A stretch of 64,000 nucleotides of DNA from Ricordea florida (GCA_949710005.1 OX453272.1:47835146-47899145), one strand, 5' to 3'. Counted from the first letter of the stretch, positions 1 to 13,445 are shown. The notes: generated from the sequence alone by a model not told the origin. Numbers and translations: made by a program.

Positions 1-42
1 AACAGTGCACTAGCGCAGTTAAACGATTGCATTGGAGGCTTA

Positions 43-150
43 TTACATTTAGGACCAAACGTTATTACATTTAGGACTTTGTTACATTTAGGACCAACTG
101 TTATTACATTTAGGACTTTATTACATTTAGGACAGTTATTACATTTAGGC
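43..150. repeat. Short interspersed tandem repeat, core TTACATTTAGGAC
   Basis: Six near-identical copies of a 13-bp core ending in TTTAGGAC (the last ending GGCC) are separated by spacers that alternate between about 4 and 9 bp, giving alternating periods of roughly 17 and 22 bp. No open frame crosses it. It could be a small minisatellite or the edge of a mobile element lying outside the window. Confidence 0.7.
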
Positions 151-299
151 CTTCAACAGTCGAGCGCTTTCAGAACAGGTCGGAGCGCGAGCCATACGAG
201 AGATCAGTTTACGAGCGAATATTAAAAGTGAGCATACCGAGAATCATGCTATATCAATAGCCTCTCTAATTCCTGTCGCTCTAGCCTAAATAATAGACT

Positions 300-3062
300 A
301 GAAATTTCAATGTGAAAGGGAGTGCTGGCAGGGGGAAGTGGTTTGGAACAGAGGAGGGGTAAGCAGAAAATTAGGTTAGTTCAAGATCCTCTGGATTCCC
401 GTTGTAAAAAGATGGTGGTATTTGGAACGAGATATGGTGGCAACTGTTTATAAATGCTTTAACGCTTTGGTATGTTTTCAAAGCGTATTTTTGGAATATT
501 TCTACGATTATCGTGTTAGGAAGTTCTGAGTTCAAGAGAAGTGTATGTAGTGTGAAGGGTGTGAATACTGTCAGGACACAATTGAAACTGCAACATCAGT
601 ATTAGATCAAAGTGCTCTATGAGCCAACTCATTCATGCTTATCAGTGAAGTAAGCAGAAGTCGAACAGATATATTTTGAACAGACTTAGCAAATCATAAA
701 CATTCACTGTGGAAATAAATATGGTGTTGTAGGTGCCAAAAAGGAGACGCGTTGTTCTGCCACAGGTAGCCCAAGCTGAGTTTGAAGGGGATTTCAACGA
801 ATGTCAGAAATAATAATTATAAATACATTTAAATGCCTTAACTTGTCCCTGTTTCTTGTTAACTGGAAATAATTAGTGGTTTCTTTTTGTAGTTTTAGGG
901 AATTTCAGAAGAAAAAAAAACTTGTACGGTGAAAACTCACCGAAATCCCTCGCAAACGTCCAGAATCACGTATATTTCCAGTCAACAAGACTGAGAGGGT
1001 GTGGTAGTTTATTGGCATGTTTTGTGGAGTAACTTCTGACATTCGTATTGCATAAGAAGAGTGACACTGGGTTGGGTGGTATTGAAGGCGCTGAAACTGG
1101 ATCTTCCTCTGAGTAATGTTGGGTGAGGCCAGAAACAAAAACAGCTTACGAGTCCAGTGAGTACTCCTGCTAACTTTGAAGGGAACCAAAGCAAGGCAGG
1201 GGATCGAGCTCTAATGCAGCATATTTCTCAATATCACAACACCAAGGTTTTTCGAACAAAAAACCTTCTTAAGATATGGACCTAAGATCGACTCAAGGTG
1301 GCTCTTCGACCGCCAAGTTTCAGTATGGTCACTCCCACCACATCACTTAAAGTTCTGTAAGGTACCGTTCATGATTTATAGGGCGCACCGGATCAGGAAA
1401 AAACCTACCGGGCTTCGTAATTTTTTCTCCTCCTAAGTAACGGAGTTTATATTTTTCCCCAACAAAGTGACCCAAGAAAAGAGACAGTTCTTTGGAATAT
1501 ATAAATCGTAGAAAATGATAAACATTGGTACTCGCCGACGTTCGCATCGAAATTTTTCATACCCGATTTCTCACTGAACAGTATAGCATGCTGGAATGTT
1601 TGTTAGATGTTGGTACGTATCAGGCAAGCTGAAACCGCAAGGTTTACGTTCTCACGTTGTTCAGCTTTTTTAATTGTCGTCTTGCATTTACTTGTTCTTC
1701 ATTTCTTCATTTCAGAACTTGCAGTCAAGCAAAAAATAAAGTTAATTCCTAATTTACCATTTTTGAAACGTGTTTCAATTCTTCTAGGTCTTAAAGTGCA
1801 CCGAACCACGAAATATAATTTTAGCTTGAATAAATCTCTATACAATTAACTGGTGAAAGAATTTTTCGATTTGGGTGAATCCTCGTTTTTCTGCGTCCTG
1901 TAGAAGTTTTGAAACATTTGGTTCAAGTCCGCGCCAAAGGGTCCTGGGGCGAGTGACGTACAAAGGAGTATCGCGTGCTAGTGCTTGCTACTGATGTTTT
2001 CTGTTACACAACCTAGTGCATTCCCTGGTTAGTCTCTTGGAATTCTCCATTCTTCTTAGATTCTAGTCATTTAACAGCATTGAATGAAAGACAAAGATAA
2101 GGATATTGCCGAAGAAAGCCTGAGCTCCACTAAGAGTTCGTTAGAAGAGAGTGTTTATGAAGATCAAACGATGTGTTCAGTTGTTGTCGAAGTCCATTAT
2201 TCAATTTTTGACGCCTGTGTTATTTTTCGAATTGACGTTCCATTCTTGAACTCCATAAGGGTACATTTTGTTTAAAGAAAGGTTCGATTTTAATGTAAAC
2301 AAGAATTAGTCACGTTTCCAGTAATAAAAATTCCCTCACGGTGTTTTTCAATCATCCAGAAAGTGCTAGTTAAAATTAAGCTTGTCTGCTATTCATGGCA
2401 AGTTGGCTAAATGGTCAACGGTTGCTTACATTCAACCAATTTGTTACGACACTTCCGCTATTTCTGCTAAAGCCGCCACATCCGTCTACGCAGATTTCTG
2501 CTAACGCCGTTTCCCCCCTCTTCACAATAACTCATCCATTGCTTCGCAATGAATGAGTTAAAAAGGATGAACAATTTAATTAATACATTCATTATGACAT
2601 TTAAACGTAACTGTAACAGTAAGATCTTGGTATAAACAATTCTCAGATATTTAAAGTAAAAGTGACTTCAAGAAGGTAATAACAATAACAAAGAAGTCCG
2701 GTTCATCATGAATGTATTAACTAAATTGTTCATTCTTTTCTAATACTGATGTCGTAGTTTCAATTGTGTCCTAACAGTATTTCACACCCTTCACACTACA
2801 TACACTTCTCTTAAACTCAGAACTTCCCTTTAAAAATTACACGATAATTGTAGAAATATCCCAAAAACACGCTTTGCAAACATACCAAAGCGTTAGAGCA
2901 TAAATAAACAGTTGGCACCATACCTCCTTCCAAATACCTCCATCTTTTTACAACTGGCATGGAGTATCCAGAGGATCTTGAATTAACCTAATTTTCTGTT
3001 TACCCCTCCTCTATTCCAAACCACTTCCCTAGCCAGCACTCACTTTCACATTGAAATTTCGA
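300..3062. mobile_element. Long-inverted-repeat element or local inverted duplication, about 2.76 kb
   Basis: The stretch at about 300-613 reappears in reverse complement at about 2738-3062, over about 310 bp with scattered mismatches and small indels. Shared landmarks include GAAATTTCAATGTGAAA at the outer edge, AGAGGAGGGGTAA, and ACACAATTGAAAC towards the inside. A second, shorter hairpin (about 2556-2590 against 2705-2735) sits next to the right arm. The interior (614-2737) has only short open frames and no recognisable transposase. Long terminal inverted repeats around non-coding DNA fit a non-autonomous or decayed DNA transposon, but no target-site duplication was recognised, so a local inverted duplication is also possible. 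Confidence 0.6.
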
Positions 3063-3126
3063 GTAAATAATTATATAGTGTTAACTTTTTTTTACGCCAG
3101 CCCGGCTCCATAATCTTCACTCGCTT

Positions 3127-3667
3127 TTAAAGCCTTTTTGCTCCCTCTAGTATCGCTAACTTTCCATCGTCGTTTCCAGTTATGAAGCCAACGTTAATTA
3201 CTACTTTGTTATCGACATCTCTTTTGGAATTGCTTCCCGTGTTGTTGTCTTTCATTTTGAAACCTTTGTTTGGCTTGGAAAATCCCCTACGTTTCTCCGC
3301 TTTCGAAGCCACGAATTCCGACAGTGACTTCGCCGATGACGAAGAAGAAGCATATCCCTCTTTGGTGTACTTCCTGTCGATGTCGAAGAATTTTCCGGGA
3401 CTTTATGACCACATTTGAAACAAAATTTGTCTGTAGCATTCACCTTACAAGATACGCAGGTCTCCGCCGTAATATTTTTTGGAATAAGGCAAACTCGAAT
3501 ACCTCTGAAAAGATGCGACCCTTGGCGCACGTAAGGGCATGTGACAAATTATTTTTTGCCATTTCCAAAATATTTCTCTGGATTTTACGAAGATTTTTTA
3601 ATTGCAACCTATTTACGAACTTAAATGATTCATTAGCATTTGTCACAGTCTTTCTTAGATTTGGCAA
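3127..3667 (-). pseudogene. Decayed coding sequence with a zinc-knuckle-like motif
   Basis: On the minus strand three overlapping open stretches in different frames (about 3667-3440, 3530-3252 and 3312-3127) follow one another and look like one coding region broken by frameshifts. The middle piece contains CVSC, nine residues, then CFKC, a C-x2-C...C-x2-C pattern typical of small zinc-binding modules. I do not recognise the family. A transposon remnant is the simplest reading, as it lies just outside the inverted-repeat element to its left. Confidence 0.25.
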
Positions 3668-4364
3668 ACTCCTCTGACAATGATTTGAAAGAAGAATGCC
3701 GATATAAAATATTTTTTTGGATTTGAAAAATAATTTTGGATTATTCTTTATTGGCTTCCGTAGTTAGCTGATGAAAACATTTGAACTTCTTTCGTCCTTT
3801 CATTCATCGTATTTTTAATGTCGTCTGTTTTTTGTTATTTACACCGTTAAGCAAGACGAAAAGCATCTCCATCCCTTTCATATGCGAGTCCGCTCCCGGA
3901 GCTGGTCATTTTGTTAGTTCGTCAGATAACTCCGATGATCTTTCACCCATAAAAAACTATAATTGCAATAGCAATTAAAGTTGATGTCAGACACCAAACT
4001 GTTTGCAGTAAACAAAAAATGGATTAGGAGATATAAAAAATAAGATATAAATTATCACGAGTTCTAAACATATTAGGTAGAATCATTGCTTTAAAAGGAG
4101 TAAAAATACCATACATTATTGAAATCATGCTGCCTTTTATTTGAACAAGCATGTTAAAAATATTTTTGTTTTGTAACATATACAAGGCGAGGGTTAAAAA
4201 GCATTCAAAGACGCGTGCCGAGAGGCGAGACATTCTTAAGCTTTTGAAACTGAAGCGCGAAGGATTGTTTTCCAAATATGAAACAATTAAGTTCCATCTT
4301 ATTACGGCAAATTAATTACCTTTAAGTTGTGTATAACTTATTGTATCACTGCCGACAATTTCAG

Positions 4365-7300
4365 GGACCGATCATTTATAACCATTGTCCAGGCACCTCG
4401 TGTAATTCTACTGGTTCATAACGATCAGGTGGACAAGACAAGAACCCATGTCCTGTTCACTACCATTGCTAACGCCTGGCCAATGTTAATTTTCATTCTT
4501 GTTACGGCTTCACTGTCAGGAATCATCATTTGGTTTCTGGTAAGTCACCACAGATAGCGGTTTTTCGTATTTATACTGTTTTAAAACTGAATATCTTGGA
4601 AGCTGTCTTCCTACGATTCTGTTCTCCTAACGTCGAATTAGACAGGGAAAAATTGAAAAACTGGGACATGATTGTAAGTAAACATTCCATACAGGGACAT
4701 CTTTGATTTGCTATTCTACCACCGTTTTAATCAAGTAACCGTTCGAAAACGTGACAATCTTCGTGTCAGTCTCAACCAGTTTAACAGAATCCTGGAATGT
4801 CTAGTCCTTAAAAACGACAAAAACCATGACAGATGGACAGGTGACTTAGCCTGCGTAGAAAGCGTTTGCGTGTTGAGCACTTGAAAGCCGATTTACAAAA
4901 TGCGAATGGATGCGCAGAATGGGGCGAGAGGAAAAGTAAGAATGGAGGGGGAGAGGGGAGGGGAAAAAGGAAACGCTTGTCCCCAAACCCCATGATTTTC
5001 CAGAACGCCCTCATAACGACTACACGTTTGAGCACACATCTGTCTGGTGCTTGTCAAATAAACGGTCAATGAGAATAAGGAACTTGTCAACGGAAGTGAA
5101 ATATTTCAAAAACAAACGTGGCGCTCCACGTGGTACGCTGGGAAAGTCCTTCGATCGCGAAATAAACATGCTTTAAACCATAGAGTGAATGGCTTCTACC
5201 CTTCTCCCTCACACCCCGTGCTTTCTTTTTCTCTCGTCCCAAGCCGCGCGCATCCTAATTTCAAGGGATCGAAAACCGCACGGAAACGCTTGCAACGCAG
5301 GCTAAGGTTGAGTGAATTCGAATACCCTTTTCAACTAGTATATATATATCTGTGTGTGTGTGTGTTTGTGTGTTTTATAGCTCAAGGGAACTTATACTTA
5401 GATTGCTCATGATATCAGTCTATTATGCAAAGGTTGATCAGACTAGAACTGAAGAATGTACAGTGGAAATAATCATTTCTCGCAACAATGAAATGATTGA
5501 GAACAAGAGATAGGAAGCATATTGTTTTGCTTGAAAGTACGCTCCAATCTGAAGAAATTGTTGACCGCATTCCCGTTGTTGTTGAATTCTTCATAGGATC
5601 ACACAAGTAACCCTGGTGAATTTCCACCACCATTTCTCAGAGGAGCCTGGGAAGGATTTTGGTGGGCTCTTGTTACCATGACAACTGTGGGGTAATTAGT
5701 GTTCTCCTTTTTAGTGTAATAAAAAATGTTAAGTGTATGGGCATTGAAAAAGTTTGGTGGATGATGAGGTCTAACCTCATGGACGACTAACACCATGGAA
5801 AATGAACAGTAAGGAACCGACGAATCCACACTGGACAAGGATTCATCGATTCCTTTGCAGCGCCATGATGTAAGTGATCTGGGATTACAAACCCAAATCC
5901 GGATCAAACCAACGGAAAGAACCCTTATACAATCGACTCTATGCTCATCTTGCGGATGAAAAGTTGCTTCAGTTGAACCTACTGTTTCTTCTGTCTGTAT
6001 ATTTTTAAGAGCTTCGCCTTGATCACAGCGCTTTAAATTGAGCCACGCCTTAGTGCACAATGTTGCGCTGACGACCAGGAATTGTTGCTATTAAAACGTC
6101 TAAAAGTTATCGAGATATGCGCACCAAGTTTCCATCAGAATTGTAGAATTCCTAGGGCGAATAGTAATCTGTGGAGACACGGTAGTGTAGTGGTTAGCGT
6201 GTCGGATTTCCGAGCCGGAGGTCCGTAGTTCGAACCCTGGTAACTACACACTGTCTCTCTCCATTCAGCGATATATAATGCTGGAGGTAGCCTCACTTTG
6301 AACTAGTACCCCATCCAGGAGGAAGCAACAAGAATGCTCCTGAGTGCTTCGTGCTACTGAAACAGGGATACTGTAAGCTTCGGCCGAGTGGGCTTTAAGG
6401 CCCATCAACGCGTTTAGCTCCTAAGAAAACATTGTTCGTTACTTTGTGGTGTGTTGTCTTTAATTTCAGATATGGTGATCGTTCTCCTAAGTCGGCCCTG
6501 GGTCGTGCATTCTGTATCCTGTGGATAATAACTGGTGTCATCATAATCTCCATTTTTACTGCCCTTGTCACTGCCTCGCTATCGGCCAGTACAGTACAGA
6601 TTTTTAAGATTCACGGTTCGAAGGTAAAAGTCTACAAAACCATATTTTTAGCCTTTTAGTGACGAAAAGTAGTATAGTGGTTGGCGTATCGGATTTACGA
6701 ACACAAGGTCCGGAGTTCGAGCCCTGGTGGTAGCTCTGTATTGTTTCCTTAGACAAGAAACTTAACTCCACACTGTTTCTCTCCACACAGGTGTATAAAT
6801 GGGTACCCATGATATAATGATAGGGGTAGCCCTGGGTTGGACAAGAATCCCATCCAGTAGGCACTAACGAAACTCACAGGTGCTTCATGCTAGTGAAACC
6901 GGGCTAAGCTCCGCGATAAGCTCATGTGGCTCTTTTGCGTCTTTACCCTTATCTTTTATCTTTTGCATGTTCTATTATAGTCACTCTCAAGTGGAAATGT
7001 TGAAAAATGGCTGCAGTCACATAAGTTAGTTTCAAGTTACGTGACTTCATACCTAACTGTTAATTAGTGCTTTCGGTCGACTTTGCGGTCACACCACGTC
7101 AGAATTAATAGAAGTTCGTGACGGCCCTTATTGTTGATCCGTGAAATATCAACATGGTTGAGCCACGTTAAGTGTGTCTAGTTTTTCTTCTTATTTCTTT
7201 TTTTTTTTCGAGCGACAAACCGTCGGAGCAAATTGAGAAATAAGCTGATACAAACAAATACAAGGATGGCTGCACAATAGCTTGAGTGCTACACATGTCG

Positions 7301-10300
7301 CTACCTTGTTTTATGTAAATTTTTTGTTTGTTGGTTTTGGTTTTCCCCTCGCTTCACGCTTGGTTTTCATTTTGCATATTTATATATGTTCATCTCGCAC
7401 GTGAGAAATGAATTGTCGCATTCTGATTGGTTGTTTGGTTTGTAAACTTAAGACTAACCCATGAGCCCTGTTTTGGTATTACTATAGCCAGTCTGTATTG
7501 TTTTGGATCACCGAGGCGTCAATTATTCTAAATGTAGTTAGAGCGAACAGAGAAACGGTCACATTAGCAAAGTAACTAACTATAGTTATCCCCGTCTTAA
7601 CTGTAGTTAGTAGCCCAGATGTGACACCAACCATTATCTCATAACGTTAATTAGGCCTTCGATTATGTAAACTTTACAAAAGTTGAAAATACTTTTATAA
7701 AGAACTCTGTTGTCGTCGTCATTATCGTTATCGTTAATGTTATCGTCATCGTTCTTGTTATCGTTTTGTAAAGTGTTAATTTCATTCTAATGAAGATCGG
7801 AGCAGTGAATGGAAGTGAAGAATTCAAATTAGGAGTCACCATGAATGCCGACATGAAGGGTAAGGCAAAACAGTGTTCTTTTTTCCCTTAATTTAAAATC
7901 AATAGCAACTGAACTAAATACCCCAGTATAGATTTTTTGTGATTTTGTGTAATACTTTTCGACCTATTTTCCTCTTAACGTCTTGGTGAATCGTATGATT
8001 TTGTCATATAGTTTACAGAAGATGTACTGCACCTCCAGAGGTAAAAATGGCGATGTCATCCAGTAAAGAGATAAAGTATATAACTCTTCCCAAAAAAATT
8101 GTTTCTGAATCAGTTAAGGAGTTTGCCACTACAAAACCTCCACAACCCCATCCCACCTTCCCACCCTTAAATAAGACAGATTTCTAATGTCGCTACACAC
8201 AGAATTAATAGACGGCCACCGTTTATGCAACTGATCCAGAATTTTACAGTGTTTTCCAATGTGATCGAACTTGTGATCCTTAAAATTTTTTTCCAGTCTT
8301 CAAGCATGTTATGAAAATGACAGAGTCTCTTCTGGCACACGAAATTGATGGAGCTTTGGTGGATAACTACGTCATTACGCACTCTTTGAACCTGATCCAA
8401 GAAGAACCAATCAGAGTAGAGAGATATATAGATCATCCAATCACGTATGGTGTAGTTTTGGCAAAGAATTCCACGCGGCTAGAGAAGTGCGCAAGGCATT
8501 TTATTCACAACCACCCACAGGAAATATTTGAAATAATTGCTGCTAATCTTGTCCCCCTGAAGGTATAGTATTACATGCAAACATTCTTCATTCAGAATGT
8601 TACTCCATAAGTGAAAAAAATATAGATACCACATAAATTGGTGTATTAGTTTCAAAATGGAACGTTTCACGTTTAGAATTGAGTACAAAGTGGGCATGTG
8701 AGATGTGTTAGCCAGCAAGCAGTTATTTCTATGGAAGGTAGAACTCGGATGAAATACTTTTGTCGTTCCCATACTTACGGGCAATCAAAGTAAAGCAGGG
8801 TTCAATTGATGGCTATGCTGCACAGTTACTCAGTCAAATTTCCATTCGCTCCGACGAAAGGCTAACGCTCGAAATGTCAGCACCTCCCTTTTACCTTAAG
8901 GTGGTATAACTTACTCAATCAACTCGTTTGATTTACCCAATTTCTTGTGTTCCTTTAAAACTGCTCAGTGCTGTCATTGTGAAACCTCCATTAAGCGGAT
9001 GACCTCGGGATATTCCCAAGTGTCCACTAACAATTGAAAAATGTTATTTGATTATTAACTTTCAAAGGTTTCTCTATATTGTAGTAAATTGAAGTTTCAA
9101 AGTAATTAAACTGTACTGAGTCAGTTTGTTGCCAAATGTATTGTTGTTTTTAATAAGTATTTCCTAGCAACTAATGTATGGACTTATCACTTTTCTATCA
9201 AATCTTCCAAGGTTGTAATATAGTACTTCATTGTAAATTCATTCCGGCGTCGGCGGTTTCACTGACATGACACAGGCCTTATGGGAAGACAAAGAATCTA
9301 TTTTTCTTGCTTTTTTTTTTTCAGAATCCTACTGATGATGAAAACCAACAGCTTAAGGCGGCAGAGGGCTTGTTTTACCAAGAAGACATATTTGAACTCA
9401 TAATGTATATTGGTCTTGGCGTGGCGGTAACGCTCTTCATTGTGGGACTTGGTTGGGAATTTCTGATCCGTCGACCTAAGATAAGTAAGTATATTACTAA
9501 CGCATGCCGTGCTAAACATGCAAATTATGATAAGGAAATATCAATAATTAGAATAACATCTTACAAACACAGCAACCTTAGCACATTGAGAATCTGATTG
9601 GCTCACTATGTTGCCGGAGATTCTAGGAATTTCAAGTGAGCTTTGGTCGAAGAAAAAAAATGACCGGACTCGACTCTTACTTTACAGCTATTTCCGAGAG
9701 ATGTCACTGAGATTGCATCATTGGTATATACGAAAACAACTTATTATTCTCTTCATTCTCGCTGAATAGTGGCTTTATTCTGCCACTGTTCACCTCGATT
9801 TCAGAATACAGTAATTGTTAATTCATCATATAGAATTTATAAAGGATTTTATTGCCTTTCCAAGGCGTGCTCACACTGCACCTGCAGACGCCTGAAGCAT
9901 ATTCCTTATGAAGTTTATTTATCTTATCATTTTAGTTATTAGTTTGTTGTACTGTTTGCTGACCTGTAAAGTTGTCTGTTTTTTGAATTTGCTGATATTT
10001 TTCTAGCGAATAAGCATAAGCCTCAACATAATTGAGATGGACAGTAATACTCAATTAGTATTTATTAATTATTGTTGTTATAGATTTTATTTTGTAAGTT
10101 TTCTTTTTTAAAATATGCTGATCTTCCCCTAACCAATGAGCCTCAGCTGTGATGAACGGCATGTGTAAGTTAATGTAGGGGCCTCGTTTAACTACATACC
10201 AGAGACCAAGGGCAAGAGTTAAAACGAGACTTTTTGTCGCAGGAAATCAGCGTATGCAATTTGCCCCTAAGGGATCTTACTCTGCCAAGGATGAAGAAGT

Positions 10301-10490
10301 GAAGTTGCACCCCTATGACAACTCGAACCACGCCCGTTTAGATGACATGATAGCAGAATATCAAATGTTTCATGACCGCTGGATTGAAGGACTCAAAAAA
10401 CTAAGAGATAAAGAGTTGGCCAATGATCGTGTTGCTAACGGTCGCAAAACCTCAAATACGAGCGGCAACAACGACATGGCGTCTGTATAG
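4365..10490 (+). CDS. Glutamate-receptor-like channel with K+-type pore, paralogue A (5'-incomplete)
   Basis: Seven exons are visible: 4365-4539, 5597-5691, 6470-6623, 7796-7859, 8297-8562, 9325-9484 and 10243-10490, all with AG/GT borders and compatible phases. In order they encode the first membrane helix (ending SGIIIWFL), a pore loop ending TMTTVG that splices onto YGDRSP, the third helix (ALVTASLSAS), the second ligand lobe (motif GALVDNY), a fourth helix (about 9408-9463) and a cytoplasmic tail. The filter TTVGYGD is the K+-channel signature, as in bacterial GluR0 and rotifer AvGluR1; animal receptors normally lack it. The first ligand lobe, which in paralogue B is fused to helix 1, was not found upstream: homology to B stops abruptly at about 4357. 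The gene may therefore be truncated or use a distant 5' exon. Candidate AATAAA signals lie at 10823 and 10915. Confidence 0.85.
5345..5374. repeat. TG-rich simple repeat
   Basis: A short TG dinucleotide run follows a TA run in the intron between the first and second visible exons of paralogue A. Only its microsatellite nature is evident. Confidence 0.7.
6172..6420 (+). mobile_element. tRNA-derived SINE, copy 1
   Basis: The head resembles a tRNA with RNA polymerase III promoter elements: an A-box-like TAGTGTAGTGGTTAGCGTG and a B-box-like GTTCGAACCC at about 6228. The body continues with a shared CTGTCTCTCTCCA segment, CCCATCCAG and a GTGCTTCGTGCTA segment before ending near 6420. A second divergent copy starts at 6658 in the same orientation. 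Both lie in introns of the channel gene, one each side of the third-helix exon. Confidence 0.75.
6658..6945 (+). mobile_element. tRNA-derived SINE, copy 2
   Basis: This has the same architecture as copy 1: an A-box-like TAGTATAGTGGTTGGCGTA, a B-box-like GAGTTCGAGCC at about 6713-6723, then the shared CTGTTTCTCTCCA, CCCATCCAG and GTGCTTCATGCTA landmarks. It carries an extra segment of about 35 bp after the tRNA-like head compared with copy 1, so the copies are old or belong to different subfamilies. Confidence 0.75.
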
Positions 10491-12959
10491 GAGAAACCAA
10501 CAGTGCGAAGGGGCTTGTCCTGCTGTTTCGATTTTTGAATCTGTAAGAGAATAAACTTTCATACAGATTCCCCCTTTCGTGATGAGCAGTGAACAGATAT
10601 AAATCGTCGAGGACCGAGCCCTTTGAAGATTCTTTTCAATGTTACAGTCCCCCAACTGGAAGAATTACGTTGTCAAATATGGCTTGGTAAGATGTTTGGC
10701 ATGTTCTACGATTTTATGGAAAACGCATAATGTACCTCTACATGGATCTAGCTTTATTTTACTTTTGTTTAGTTGATTTGTATATTTTTCATGTTCTTAG
10801 GACACGGACTTAACAACATGTTAATAAACCATGCGTGGAAATGTTGGTGTTATGTTCGAAGTTTGAAGTAGTGAAATACTGTACTGTGAATGTGCATTTT
10901 TTATTTGATTTATGAATAAATAATTTTGACATTTCTTAAGGAACAACAAATAAGCCTGTTCTTAGTCCTCACAGAAAAGACAAACGTACTTCCGCTACGA
11001 ACTCAACTATTTATTTGAAAGTGACAATTGAATTTCGAGTAGTCTACGTAGGGAGCGATCCCTTAACTTAAATATACGCTAACAAGCTATCTCTTAACTT
11101 ACGAGCTCCTTTGAAATATCCACTCGAGGGCACACAACTCTTGAATTCTCTTCCGTTAGCATCTCCACACAACTTCACAGCATAATTAGTAACTATGTTC
11201 ACAGCAAACGCGATCTCCAAGTAACTCTTATCTACTTTAGACTACTTCCGAACGTACGTACTTAAGCGAACTTCTGGGCGAAAGTCAGACTACTACTGAG
11301 CGAACGTCATAAAGCTGTGTGGTAACGTTCCTTATATACAGGTACAGAGAATTCTAGAACATTCGGAAGATTACAATAATAACTATAGTAATATTACCTA
11401 ACTCGGTTACATCATGTTCTTAGTGTGTTCTCCAGAAGGAATCTTGCGTGATTCATGAAATATTTGAATATTAACAGAAAGTTCTCCTTGTAACAACATT
11501 ATAGACTCGCATTGTTGAAAGGGAAAGAAAAATAATGCCGTATAATGTTGAATTGCTTTCATCCGGCTTGCACAATTTTCAATTTTAAATTGCTGTAACT
11601 CCATTGTCGTTGTTGTTCGCAGTTTGATTGATCACTCAAGTCCAATAATTTTCCACCGCCGGTCAACTTTGGTCATTTTGTCGGGGAATGCTGGGGCATT
11701 ACATTATCTCCTCAAATACTTCATCTGTGCTGAACACCTTCCCACGAAATTATCTAAAATTACGAATTACTTTAGAAACTTGGTTAAGTAACTTACAACA
11801 AACGTCTCAGTACCGATGAAGACGATTACCGGCCTCTTAAAAACGAATCAGGAAAACAGAGTACAAGGTGAGTTATTCAACAAACGGGTCGGAAGCTGGA
11901 AAAAACAGTTAACGCTCTTACACATTCACTAACTAAAGTATTGAAAACGAGCGAGATTGCGAACCACATTTTATTTATTTATTTACCTCGAAAGTAGGTA
12001 ACAGTTTGACTGGTGGTTGTTCATTATCTTGGAAACGATCAATTTATTGAGTCTTATGAACTACTGGTACCCGTATTTATCGCATCTTTACTTGTAATTG
12101 ATATATATAATTTTGATTGTTATATATTGGTGTCAGTTCTGATTGGCTAGATAATTTTTGCTGGTACTGTTTCGTTGTGTCATACCTACAGAAAATTGTT
12201 TCCATACGTGTAGAAGTGACGTTATGTCTACAGTTAGTAGTTTCCAGTAAAGCAGTCGAAATGTAAGCTTAAAAATAAGGTTGTTTACAAGTCTATTGTA
12301 CTGTACAATGACCTATTTGTTCTTGTGTGAGTTCTCGTCTTGACAGACAATCAGGTCTATGAATAATAAAACAATTATTGGATTCGGCTTTCGCAGGATA
12401 GCGAGAATTACTAAAGCTTTGGTTTGTGTTATCCGCCTCAGCTTACAGCTGCGGCAGATAACACCGACTTTGGCCTTGATGACTCTCACTAACATCCTTA
12501 ACCAGGACTCTTGCCTCAGTCTCATCCAATAATTTTCTATTGTCAGCCTAGAACTCACTAAGGAACTTGCCCCAAAAAGGTTTTCTTTCATTCCTACATG
12601 AAAACTTGTTTAAAATAAACAAACCGAATGTACAAAGAGATGCGGCATACTTTCTTCTCTCTAATTTAAGTGTAATGCAAGATTTTTCTACTTGCCTTGA
12701 CATATTAGCCTTGACTTTATCCATACTCTGTTAAGCAAAGATAAGAGAGGTTTCTACCTCGAGAAGGAATTTATAGAGGTAAAAATACCAAATTAGCAAA
12801 CTAAGAGAGAAAATAACAGAAGATGTGTCAGCAGAATTTCATAACCGTTACATTGATAATTGACCCTTTATTTTCCCGGGTGAAAAAAGAGAAGAAAAAA
12901 ACCCTTTGTCATGTTATGGCACCCATAAACTTTCTCTACGGAGAACATTATGTGTCAAA
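10491..12959. other. Intergenic region between the tail-to-tail channel genes
   Basis: No supported gene. It holds the probable 3' untranslated regions of both channel genes: AATAAA at 10823 and 10915 for the plus-strand gene, and a reverse-strand AATAAA at 12867-12872, about 90 bp past the minus-strand stop. The stretch 10960-11700 is less AT-rich and may be an old solo repeat, but I found no terminal repeats to support that. Confidence 0.5.
12867..12872 (-). promoter_or_regulatory. Candidate polyadenylation signal of paralogue B
   Basis: TTTATT on the plus strand reads AATAAA on the minus strand, about 90 bp downstream of the paralogue B stop codon at 12960. Position and orientation fit, but the motif is short and common in AT-rich DNA. 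Confidence 0.4.
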
Positions 12960-13404
12960 CTAACAAGCGTTGACTTTGACGTGAAGCCTTTTGCATTTTT
13001 CCAACCACGTGTCGTGGAAAGCCTTATAATCCTGCAACAACTCTTCCAAGTCTCCTTCGACTAAACCGGTGGCTTGGTCACTAAAAGACGTTTGTTTGGC
13101 CAGTTCAACGCTAACCGATTCATAGGGCGTTTCTGAATTCTTGGGGCGATCTGTGTGTAAATTAGATAAACACGCCATGCATTAATCCTCTGCTAACACT
13201 TGAATGCAGTGAGATTTTACACGATAGTGTATTTAAATGTACAGTATTCTCTTAGACTCCATTTTGCTTCATATTGTGTTGATGTGTAGGCAATGCAATC
13301 AAGGTTGCTGTGTCAATTGCAATATGAATACAGCCGACCGAAAATATTGTTTTTTTTTTACGAACTGTAACGACCAGTGTACAGTCTCTGGGTTTTAGTG
13401 TTCA

Positions 13405-13445
<41 letters not shown>

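Noticed and set aside
905..1194. Short overlapping minus-strand open frames
   Set aside because: They overlap each other in different frames, match no family and lack splice support.
6174..6246. Functional tRNA gene
   Set aside because: Box-like motifs are present but the acceptor arm is not well formed, and the homologous body continues for about 250 bp in two copies, so it is a SINE.
10960..11700. Solo LTR of a retrotransposon
   Set aside because: The composition changes here, but no terminal TG/CA pair, target duplication or second copy could be identified by eye.
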